Assembly (NCBI GenBank): GCA_000969725.1
Contig: JXSR01S043319.1
Reading direction: 5' to 3' (one strand)
Length of the DNA: 28,479 nt
Source of the DNA: Ophiothrix spiculata
Lineage: Eukaryota > Echinodermata > Ophiuroidea > Amphilepidida > Ophiotrichidae
Shown: positions 1-11,200 of the stretch, piece after piece
How positions within the stretch are numbered: the stretch's first letter is position 1
How the letters are laid out: each line of letters begins with the position of its first letter
Notes under the pieces: generated by a model
The model's database searches: none
Told to the model about the DNA's origin: nothing
The model's input: only the letters and a program-made list of their open reading frames with translations
Program-made: the position numbers and the translations under genes

Positions 1-119
1 TTTGAACGCTTTAAAAACAATGTTCTCTACATTATTTGTCTTTGAAACTGTACACAGTGATACATCAACTCAATAGAATTCATATGAAACAAAAAAAAAT
101 ATAAAATCCGTCATTCCGT

Positions 120-420
120 TTCAAAATGGCGGCCAGATATCTAATTCATGTCAAACTTTCATTTTTTCTGAAAAATTTCCTGCCAAAATCAGGACATCTG
201 CTTTCCCAAAGGAATTTTTCAATGAAATTTGGCTCATAATATTTATTTTATAATTACAAATACATTGCTGAAATAAAAATTTTAAAAAGTTGTTTCATTA
301 CGGTTTTAGGGACAAAACAAAATTTGAACAGCGCCATCATTTTACCAATTTATGCTAATTATCTCAAAAACGATTTTATTATTTTTTTTCCACCAAAACA
401 TGCGCAACCCCTACCTTGAC
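120..420. repeat. Dispersed repeat, copy A
   Basis: This stretch matches 19690-19980 in the same orientation with scattered differences. Shared blocks include TCAATGAAATTTGGCTCA, TTCCTGCCAA, ACATT(G/C)CTGAAATAAAA and TTTATGCTAATTA. It is an uncharacterised noncoding interspersed repeat of about 300 bp with no visible ORF. Confidence 0.7.
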
Positions 421-784
421 AAATGCATGAAACAGCTTTATTCGGTTATGTTGCGAAGCGCGAAAAACAAAATCATGGGTCCATATGGACCGCCCTTTTG
501 CACTTAAGTGATAAGAACCAAAGGTCCAAATTTCACAGAACAAAAAGCTGTTTGAAGATGAGAATATGTACAATATAATTCTATAATTCTTTTTATTACC
601 TGTAGCCTAATTTTATCAGTAAAATTTTTAAAAAAATCTTTGAATTTTTATTGGCACACACTTGACTGTGATTTCATACTTGTAAAAGAAACAAGATTCA
701 AAACAAGTCTATCTTTGACTATGGGAATTTAACACTGAATATACATGTATTAGACTTGATTTGGAGATCTTGATCACATGACAA

Positions 785-1005
785 TCAGGCCTCTGAATTT
801 TGAAAATACCTGGTGTGCTAGTAATGCTACAAATACAAAAAATGTAGCACTTCTCAAGATCTTCAGGTGTGCTGTAGGTGTGCATTTCATAACTAATTGT
901 GTATAATTTCACCAGATTTTAGTCTGCTGAAAATCTCACTCAAGATCATTTTAGGTGTGTGATGGTGTGCTATCGCACTCCCACGCCTCAAAATACAAGG
1001 CCTGA
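785..1005. mobile_element. Candidate MITE with TCAGGCC terminal inverted repeats
   Basis: The left end TCAGGCCTCTGAATTTTGA and the right end (reverse complement TCAGGCCTTGTATTTTGA) form imperfect terminal inverted repeats around 220 bp. The interior repeats GGTGTGCT-type words several times. No coding capacity and no clear target-site duplication. Confidence 0.5.
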
Positions 1006-1101
1006 ACAATAACAAAAAATCGAATGCCCTCTTACCACTTGTACCATGCATAACGTGAAAATCGTCAAAGCCATGGTAATGCCAGGTGGAAGTGCAAATA
1101 T

Positions 1102-1822
1102 TTAAGGCTGGGGTAGACCTTGAATTGGCATAAATGGTTTTTGTACTCTAACTCTCAAACTAATTGTATAAACTATATAAAAGTATACATTTTAAGAAGC
1201 AGATTTTTACCCTGAACATGATGATGATATTAGTTTGTGACCAAAAATGACAATTTTGGCAAAAAATGCCAAAAACCGTATTTTTTGCCCCAAAATTTCT
1301 GGAAAGCCTAACTAAAATTTGCATTTGTGAAATGTTGAACTTTTTTGCTTTTTGGAATCTAGAAACAAATGTCTAGGAACGGTTTTCTCAAATTTTTGAT
1401 TTGTTTCTTAGATTTAAAAAAAATGCGAAAAATAGGTCAAAATATGTAAACAAATCCCACCGCTGCCACCAAAATGGCAATTTTTGGCCTATTTTTGGCA
1501 ATTTTTCAAAAAATAAGATAAAAATCAAAAATTTGAGAAAACCGTTCCTAGACATTTGTTTCTAAATTCCAAAAAGCAAAAGAGTTCAAAATTTCACGAA
1601 TGCAAATTTTAGTTAGGCTTTCGAGAAATTTTGGGTCAAAAATGACGATTTTTGGGATTTTTTTGCCAAAATCGACATTTTGGTCAAAAATCGATATCGC
1701 CAATGTGTTCAGGGTAAAAATTCACTGCTAAAAATGTATACTTTTATATTGTCTATGCAATTAGTTTGAGAGTTAGAGTACAAAAACCATTCATGCCATT
1801 TGAAGGTCTACCCCAGCCTTAA
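1102..1822. mobile_element. TTAA-flanked long-hairpin transposon (nonautonomous, piggyBac-like target)
   Basis: The whole 720 bp is one large imperfect palindrome: the left arm (about 1102-1440) is the reverse complement of the right arm (about 1486-1822), with a short unpaired centre. The ends read TTAAGGCTGGGGTAGACCTT and, on the other strand, the same. TTAA at both edges would fit a piggyBac-type target duplication, but TTAA is itself palindromic and may just be part of the arms. No ORF. It lies just upstream of USP1 coding exon 1. Confidence 0.7.
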
Positions 1823-2093
1823 GTGACTTTCGTTCTTGAGGTTTGAGATGGGGACCACTTATATTTGGGATATGGTAGGCCACCACCACTGACCTGCATA
1901 AAATGGAAAGCCATTTTTGAATTTATACTTCATTGCGCTAAGATTTATGACTTAATTAATTAGAAAAGAGGTCAATTAACAAATAATATGAAAATAAATG
2001 TTTTTAATTAAGTACCATTTACTACCGTTGGTAATAAGAATTAAACAAGTAAACCTTATACAATTTCATTGATTTCATTTACATGTATTTCAG
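1823..2093 (+). other. Sequence upstream of USP1 coding exon 1
   Basis: This AT-rich stretch runs into the polypyrimidine tract and acceptor at 2092-2093. No core promoter element is convincing. Together with 421-784 and 1006-1101 it is probably intron or upstream DNA of USP1; the first noncoding exon could not be placed. Confidence 0.4.
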
Positions 2094-2225
2094 AACAATG
2101 GCTACAGTTACACAAAGTCCAGCAAAGAAGAGACCTCGATTGTCTTTGAAATTGAACAGGAAAACTCAAAGTAACACTGAAGAGAACAAGGAAGGTGATG
2201 ATCTAAAAGATCATCAAACTCAAGA
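2094..2225 (+). CDS. USP1: USP1 coding exon 1 (start codon at 2098)
   Basis: The acceptor TTTCAG ends at 2093, four bases of 5' UTR follow, and the ATG is at 2098-2100. The exon codes 42 residues plus two bases and stops at the donor GTAAGT (2226). It encodes KKRPRLSLKLNRK, which matches human SKKNRLSLKFFQKK, the segment that directs USP1 to FANCD2. The acceptor so close to the ATG implies a noncoding exon further upstream, perhaps outside the window. Confidence 0.9.
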
Positions 2226-5200
2226 GTAAGTTGATAGGCTAGGAGAGGTGGACCCCTCAGACCTCTACTCAGCAAGGAATTGGTCAACCCTCCTCCAACC
2301 AATATTGTCCCCTTTTTCGAAACACACTCAAATATAATCTTATACAAAAGTATGACTAAATTTTGAGCTTGTCCATTGTCTTGTTACGTACCGGGTATGT
2401 TTTGAATTTTGATCTTTTTTTTTCCTGTGTTACTTTAATGTGTTGGTTATTTTTTAGCTATTTAATTATTTGTAATTTCATGTATAGGGGTGGCTATTAA
2501 CGGGCCTTATTGGCCTCCCAGCCGCTCCTCCATATATTTTTGTTCTTTTTTGATAACATGTTTCTTGTAATGTATATGGAAATAAAAGAACCTTGAACCA
2601 TGGCATAACCCCCAAAGATCTATTCCAAAAATGTTAAAACTGCAATACTCGTTTGTGCCAATTTTGACTACTTTTCTGCTCAAGAGTATGGTACTGCAAT
2701 TTTTAAAAGCAGTATTTTTATGTGCCTATTTATGCACTAGGGGCCAGGAATTGTCTTTTAAGGCGCTACAGAGTTTTGCTCTAAAAGTTTTAATTACCAT
2801 ATGGTACTCTCCTTAATTGCTCTAGGTGAGCAATTGGAGTTACTCTTAGAATGTGAGGTTTCCTATCTTTATTGCTTTTAGCTTTTATTTTGCTCTTCTA
2901 ATGCTCCCCTAAATAGCTTCATGAGAGCCATTTAATGCTGGCCAGCAATTTTATAAAGACAACGCCTAAGGCAGATTGATTTTAGCTGGATTTAGTAATT
3001 GTCTTTTTGATAAAAGTTTTAAATTAATTTTTATTAAAACATTTTTCAGTCCCTTGAAAAGTTCAGAGAAAAACCTGCTGAGCTGCTGCAGAGTTTCAGA
3101 CGTTCCTAGTTATGTTATGTGTTCCAAGTTAGCTCATCAATGAAAAATATATACTGAATAAAAACCTGCTTATCTTCTGAAAAGCCCTTGCACATTAAAT
3201 GCTCATTCTTTAAAACCGTATGATACAGGAAGGAAATTTGCTAGATGATCCAAGATGCAATTAGATATTCATGTAGGGTGAACTTGAAAAAGGCATTCTA
3301 GTTCGAAAAAATAAAGCTCGCTAGTTGAAGCCCCACGAGTCTAAATATTTAAACAGGCTTCTAATTTCAAATTTTTGAAAAATCTTGCTAGTGAATCTGG
3401 AGCTTTAAAAACATTTCTAAAAAGATTCTGTATTTTAAAATAAGACAAGGGAGCTGTTTTATTTTTTTTTTGTAAATTTGGATTAATGAGCCTTTTTTAA
3501 AGTTGGACTGGCAAGCCCTTTTTTATTAAAATTGGACTAGCAAACTGTTCTCAAAAATTCGGACTATAATTTGTAACTATTTTGGAAATTTGGACTAGCA
3601 AGCCTTTTTAAACTTCTGACCGATGAGCCTAAGTCAGACTAGTGAGCTGTAGGACTAGTGAGCTTTCAGATGAGCATGCTGTCTGTAAATAAAGCTATAT
3701 TTTTATGGACACATGCACTGTCAAAGACCTCATTGCCCTTACATACAAATGATACAACAAGATAATGCATTTTAACAGTACTTAAAGTTAAGCACCTGTA
3801 TGCCTAAATGGCGCCACATTTGTATACTGACATATTTATGGTCCTTTTTTTAGGCACGATGATGATCAATGTATCGTTCCTGATGAGCCCAGGGAGATGC
3901 CTGCACCCTACTGTGGTCTGTACAATCTGGGAAATACATGCTATTTTAACAGGTAGGTCTCTGCATGACCTAGCGATACTCTTTCATCTGGCATTATGAG
4001 CAGTAATGCTGCTTTCATACTTTTGTAGCTTTGTCGCTTGTTTCGTTTCACACTTTTGTAGCTTTGCAGCTTGGTTGCTTCATGTTGCTCAAGTTTAATT
4101 CATTTCAACTCGAAAAATTTTGCCTTGCAACAAAATCTTGTGATATTGATTATCTCAGTGGCATGTAGCTTTGCACCTACAATAACCGGAAGTGACAAAG
4201 CTACAAAACTACACAAGTGTGAAAGCAGCATTTGTGTTGTGTCCTTGAGCAAGAATTTACCCCTCATGTAGGCATGAGCAGCTTCAGGACTGCAGCAATC
4301 CCTGCAAAAAAGACAATTTTTTTTTTGCCTGAACTTAGTGAAGGAAGAAACTTAGCAGTCACTTTTCTTTTGGGGTTGTTGTCAAGTTCATTAAATGCCA
4401 TTTTGAGGTCAAATCACAAAATGTTCAAAAAGTTCACATGAGCTCATTTCAAGGTCATTTCAAGTTCACAGCCTTAACTCACAAACCCTTGACCCTAAAT
4501 GTATCAGACTTGAAACCATGGGTAGCTCTTAATTAAAAGTCAAGGTTAGTCAATGTCAGAAGGTCATCGTTGAATAGATTCAATAGGTTTGTAGAAATTT
4601 CATCAAATTATACATTTTGCTTGACAAAACCAGTGAATATGTTCCCCGGGAAAGTGGATCAGCTGACCAGATCTGATGAAGTCCTCCGACGTGAAGGACG
4701 AAATATAATGTGAGTAAAATATTCATTGGTTTTGTCAAACAAAATGTATAATTTGGTCAGAAGGTCAGTTGTATTCAAATCACCAAAATGTTCAAACATG
4801 ACAAGAGGTAATTTCAAAGTCAAAATGTTGACCTGAGGTCATCCAAGTTCGTTTTAAATTCATGGTCAACGCTCATAAATCCTTGACCATGCTTGGATCA
4901 TTTATGGATAGCCCTTGGCCCAAGATTAAAGACGATCGCGGTGTTTATTCAAGAGGGCAGTGTAACAGAATGTGTTGGTCAGTGGCGGGAAGATTTTGAC
5001 AAAACGCGCGTGCGGTATCTAAGCGTAAAATTTGCGCCTAGTACGCAAAACGCAACGCGCGCACTAGCTTTTTATGCATTGTCTTCCCGGTAAGCGCCGA
5101 AAATAGCACGAAATAGTAACGAGTTACTACGAGTGCTCCCGAGCCAACGGGCTTTCAGGGATAAAACTTTTTACGTGTGTTTTCCTATACTACAAAATGC

Positions 5201-8200
5201 TGATTTTTCACTTATTTGCTACAAGTAGAATTTTTTAATATTTGGCTGGTCAATTGAGAATGTCAAGTGGATGTCAAATTGAGAAAAAAATTAAGGGGTC
5301 ACCGACTGTTTTAAAAAGATAGCGTGAGATGAAATTATATGGAGAAACATCTAAAAAACAATTTTCATCGCCGGGAATGTCGAAATTTTGATTTATAACA
5401 TCGAACAGATAAAAAAAGGTAATTACGTTAATTCACCTAACGCTTGAGTTTTCAAGTTATCGTCAATTAAAAGGAAAATGACGTCATTATATATGACGTC
5501 ATAGCGCGCTTAGATGACCCCCATTTTTTATTTCTGAATTTTGAAGTTAAGACTCATATCTAATAACTGACAAAAAATAAACAAAATCTACTCGTAGGAA
5601 CTTATCACCGCGATCGTCTTTAAGGTCTGTCAAGGGCAAAAGATCATTTTAGGTCTTATCTCAAAAATTGTTATAGGCTAATCAAAAATTTATTGGACAG
5701 TAGAATGTTGATGTAACCCTTACCCTGGATTTTTGTTTTCATTGGTCAATAAATTTTTATTTTGCCTATAGATACAGGGTGTATTAAAAATGAAGTTTTT
5801 ATTATTTTGCCTCTATTTCAAAAAGTATAATACATTCTGTAAATTGTTTTGGATTATTGGTATAATAGACCATTGTCTTTCCATAACAGAAAAAACAACA
5901 GATGTGTAACAACCGATTAAAAAATTATGGTCAATTGTGTAAGTTGTAAATAAAACCGGTCGCGCAAAGTCAGTAAAAATAACGAAGGATTATTATGTTC
6001 TTTCCTCTTTTACAAAGACCAGAGAACTTTAACATTAACTGCATGTCAGATTAGGACTCTGTTAACAAAGTGTGATGGCAGTTTGCTTTAAACATTTATC
6101 AAGAGACGTTAATGAATTTTAAGCTTGAACCAATGCATCGTATGGGCCATCGTATCGGGCTGATATTACAGCCTATCGGCAAAACATCGTATCGATAAAA
6201 TCACCTGTCTTTGCCGATGAACTTTACCGATGTTTGGATTTAAGCCTAGCTGGGCTAGGCCGCGTTTTTGATCAGCTGATGATGCACTTAAACATCGGTA
6301 TCAGATATCATATCGGCAAGGTGACAGATAAAAGCGTGGCTTAGCCCTAGCTGGGCTAGGCCACGTTTTTGATCAGCTGATGATGGACTAAAAACGTGGC
6401 CTAGCCCTAGCTGGCTAGGCCACGTTTTTGATTAGCTCATGATGTACTAAAAGCGTGGCCTAGCCTTAGCTGGGCTAGGCCATGTTTCTGATCAGCTGAT
6501 GATGCACTAAAACATCGGTATAACAGATATCATATCGGCAAAGTGACAGATATAAAACATCAGCATATCGGACAGTGAAATAGTCTTGTAAATGAATTGT
6601 GATAAAAATTGACAGACAATGGTTAAATATCCAAAGTTTATCTAACACTTAAACAGTCATCACAAGACCAAAATGGACAGGATTTAGCCTCCAAACGTCA
6701 GAAGTTATTTGTTTCTTCTTATTTGATCTCCTTTTTAGCAATCAAATGGTACCTTCAGTCAAAATTGCAAGTGTGGAACCATGTGATCTTTGCACAACTG
6801 ATGTTATTTACAATTTACAAAATTGACCATAATTTTAGTATCGATTGTCGGACATCTGTTATTTTTTCCATTATGGAAAGACAATGGTCCATTTAACCTA
6901 TAATTTATTTTTTTCCCCAGAATGCATTATACTTTTTGAAATTGGGGCACATTAATAACTGTAAACTTCTTTTTGATACACCCTGTAGTCATCTTATAGT
7001 GGTGCATAATGTGTGAGAGATATGAGTGAAGAATAAATGTATACACAAGTTCAAACTTTTTTTTATTCCCCCTTTTTACAGTGTACTTCAGGCCTTGCGT
7101 TACACTTCTGGGTTTTGTGATGGTCTCAAGAAACTAGCAGATGTGATACAGGATTCTGAGGAGAACCCAGATTCAAAGTCAAGCAGTGATTCTAAACCAG
7201 CCAAATATTCAGATAAAGATGAATCCGGACCCTTACTTCAGCTGGTGCTTAAACTAAACAAGGTATCTAGAATATGTCAATGCGCAAGTTTGTGGGGTGG
7301 AAATTTCCTTGACACTCCCAAGAAGCCATTCTCACAAGATTTTTCTAAATGAATATGTGCACTTAGATTCTCTTAAACTGTATGAATTATTTCACAAAAA
7401 AATAATTTAAGGAGAATCAAGACTCTGGCAAAATCGACAGTGTTTTCGACTTCCCACCTCTTTCGGTTCCTCATATATCTTGAATTCTTTTGGAACTTTG
7501 TGTAAAGATCATTGAGTTGAAGGTTTTGATCTTGATGATTTGTATTTCCTCTAAATGGTCCTGCCTAATCATGTTCCTGTGTTTGGACTTCCAGTCCATT
7601 TATTTGTTTTCTTGATTGTCACAAATTCAATTTTATGTTTTTTGTAACTGTTTTTTATGACAGTTGAAATAAATATTATTATAATCATTATTATTGTCAC
7701 ATTGTTATTACCACAGCTGTTTGATGAAATGAGTGCCAAAGAGATGAAATTTGTTGAGAAGCCGTCACCAGATGTCGATATGGCAGTGTATCCAGAGGAG
7801 GTTTTAAACACTATCAGGTAAGGGCTCATGCCTCCAGTCTTCAGGAGTGTCCTTGTGGCAAATCGGGTATTTAAACCTCGAGTTTATTGGCCAGCCGTCA
7901 CCAGATATAGATATTGCCATGTATCCAGAGGAGGGTCTAAACATCAGGTCGGGTCTGTTGTCTCAAGTCTTCAGGGGTGTCCTTGTGGCAAATCGGGTAA
8001 CCTCGAGTTTATTGATCAGCCGTCACCAGATATAGATATGGCCATGTATCCAGAGGAGGTTTTAAACACTATCAGTTAAGTCCTCATGCCTCCAGTCTTT
8101 ATTGGTGTCCTTGTGGCAAATCGGGCAACCTCAATATTTGTTGACCAGCAATCACCAGATGTCGATATGGCCATATATCCAGAGGGATAAGAGACATTAA

Positions 8201-11200
8201 CTCATCAGTAACAGCTATCTGCAATGGTCGTCAAAATCAAATTGTGGGTATTGATTCGATGTCTCGGACTTTATGTCTTGGATCTACAAGAATTGCACAA
8301 AGATATGCAGCCAAAAGCATAGACAAGTGAGGTTGTTGAACTGTTCAAAATTCCAATGAAAGTTCTTATGTGTTGCTAGATGAACATATCAATAGATTTG
8401 AACCAAGGAAATTGTATGTGGGAATCTGTACTCGCCGCCATTTTGAATTGACTGCTGTGTAAATCCTATGGGATGGCGGCCATCTTGGATTGTTGCTCAT
8501 GGAGAGTGAATAATTGTAACTCCATCATTTTACGGCTCCGCATGCTACACTTTGAGAGTCTTTGAAACGGATTTGCGGGAAAATTGGTGTACTTTGATAA
8601 GAGCAAGTTGCAATAGACGCTATTTTAAACGCAGACACAATTTGCATGTGAAACAAAATGCAAATGCTGTACATGCATTAGGTGAAGATTTACGTAATCT
8701 GCCATGATATTGTGGTAAAGTCGGAACATATCTGGATTGAGGTACAATAACTGTGCTCCATAAGCGACAACAAGATGGCAGTGAGTACAAATTCCTGTAT
8801 ACAATTTCCTTGGTTTAAACAGGCTTTAGCACTAAGACGAATCAATAATGAATTTTCTACATGTAACACATGTCTTTATCAGAAAAAATTAATGTTGTTA
8901 GGACTGTTGAACTATGGTCTTGATGACGTCAGTCATATAAGATTAGCAGACTTTTCTGACTGATGACAAGGTGATAGAAGGTCAGCAATCCTTACATGGA
9001 GTTTCTGATGAGCACATGTGTCACAGGTGAAACATTCTCTCTTAAAGCTGAAACCTGTATAAACCTATTACTATGTTCAAGATTATTAGGAATTTGGCTT
9101 TGCCAACCATCAGGGTATCGTTATTGCAAAACCAATTTGTTAACATATCTGCTCTTATTTTGTTTCCATTTTCAGGGATTTAAACCCAATGTTTCAGGGC
9201 TACTTGCAGCATGATTCTCAGGAATTACTCTGCTCATTACTCAGCAAGCTGCAGGATGCATCTCACAAAGTGCTGCAAATAGATCAAGAAAAACCTGCCA
9301 AACCTACCAAGTATTCCAAGCTATCACTGTCTGCAAACAAATCCACTTCTGGACAAACATTGATTAAAACTGATGAGAACAAAAATGAAACCAAAGTTGA
9401 CCTCAGGAATGGTGACCAATTAAAAAGAGACAGCGAGAAGACACCTGAATTATCAAATGGACATGCAAATTTCTTATCTACATCAAGTTCTTCCAGTACA
9501 CAGTCTTCTGCATCTGTGAATGCTAATGCATCCAGTGAGAAGAAAAGTGCAAGCGCTCCTTCAACTGGGAGTGGAGAAGGAAGAAGACGGAAGCGGGCAT
9601 CATCGTCGTCAAAGGAGTCTGAAACTGATGGTGATCAAACTCCGCAACGGAAGGTTAAAAAGAAAGCTCGCTCTTTGACTCCAAACAGTAACTCTCTTGT
9701 GAATGGGAAAGGTGATATATCTTCATGTGGCATAAATAGTAACAACAGTAATGGACAAGCTGTTGATGTTAATCTTGTAAATGGGGATACTAAAGAATCT
9801 AAATCTAAGAAAAAACGACTTGGACTTGGAAGAATGAAAGTGCCATTCAATCAGCCAACAATTTTAAGCAAATTTGGATTTTTGAAGAAAGATAATAATC
9901 CTGCTAATGGACTATGTAAAACAGTAGGGATGTTTAATGGGATTAGTAATGGAAAAGATGTCGTGTCAGAGATTAATGGGAAAGGCGACACTGTATCAGA
10001 GGTTGAAAATGTTGCATCGGGGTTGGTGTGTTACAATAAGACAAACAATAACTCCAATCAAATCCAGCCACATGGGTCTAATTCACCAAGTAAACCAGCA
10101 AATTCACCCAAGAAAACTGCCACAAAATCACCACAGAAAACAATCTCTCCATCCAGTAATTCAGGAAATTCCAATTCTGCCACAAAGAAATGTCTTGAGA
10201 CTTCGTTAACGTCCAATGAAGATGAAGTAGAATGCCTTGGGATGGTTACACATGGGGAGAAGCAGCTCAAGATTGTTGAGAAGATGTTCCATGGTGCTCT
10301 GGTGCTGCGAACACGATGCATAGAGTGCGAAGGGTTTACAGAGAGGAGGGAGGACTTCCAGGAAATCAGTGTACCTGTGCAGCGAATGGAGAAGATGGTG
10401 GAATCGGATGAAGAAGACCACATTCCTGGTGAGTTGAAGCAATAAACCAGTCATAAGGTGTAGGCTATAGGCCTCTGTTAGGTCACATTACATTGAGTAA
10501 CATGTAGGTTCCTGATTTTAAACATCTTCATTATTTTACATTATGTTGTGTGGAAATATGAACAACTCACTGTATCTCTTTATACAGGATCGTATCGTTG
10601 TTGATTCTTGATAACCCACAGTTGATATTCAAATGAGCATCATGCACGGCACAGCGTTTATGGAAGTGCGTTTATGCAGTACACATAAGTTGGCGCACTG
10701 TTCATTGCACGTCGAGCAGTTTAAGTATGTGCAAATCCCGGTGTTTGGGAACAATTAAAAATGTCAAAGCAGCAAACTAGCACTTTGCTTCAAATTATGC
10801 TAATTTTTTTATGAATATGAGCAGGCCTATCTGTTAAATTGAACACATTTAGAATTTATTTCATACGTTTTCAGGAAGATTTCAATTGTTTAAAGCTATT
10901 CAAACACGCTACAGAATTATTCATCACAAATTAACAACTCTGCATCCGAGTATTTTTAATCACCCTTCCACGATAAAAATATGCGGATACATGGATGTAT
11001 CGTTGTTGATTTGCGATGAACAACTCTGTAGTGTGTTTGAATACCTAATTCAAGAATATACTGATCTTATGAGTTGACATAGGACGTCATGTTCGGCAGT
11101 GTGCGCGGTCATATCCATTGTTTCTTGCCCGGCACTATGCGTGCGAGAAGGTTTTATTTAGGACACATGCTTTCAAAATTCAAGCCAAATCAAGTAGGGC

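Noticed and set aside
4395-4890. A nuclear-receptor response element cluster (AGGTCA words)
   Set aside because: The words come from a duplicated repeat block with irregular spacing; no evidence of regulatory use.
6270-6290. Further hammerhead cores at CTGATGATG words in the tandem array
   Set aside because: No stem II hairpin and no GAAA follow the CTGATGA.
6241-6560. A CRISPR-like array
   Set aside because: This is animal DNA; the units are directly tandem with near-identical spacers and lie inside a transposon.
7828-8079. A separate small protein gene over the exon-4 array
   Set aside because: The open frame is a by-product of the repeated exon copies and is out of frame with the USP1 peptide in the first copy.
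10058-10454. Minus-strand open frames opposite USP1 exon 5
   Set aside because: They are shadows of a strongly conserved coding exon on the plus strand.
10886-11077. A small gene in USP1 intron 5
   Set aside because: A 63-codon open frame with no recognisable feature, lying in an intron; length and composition fit chance.
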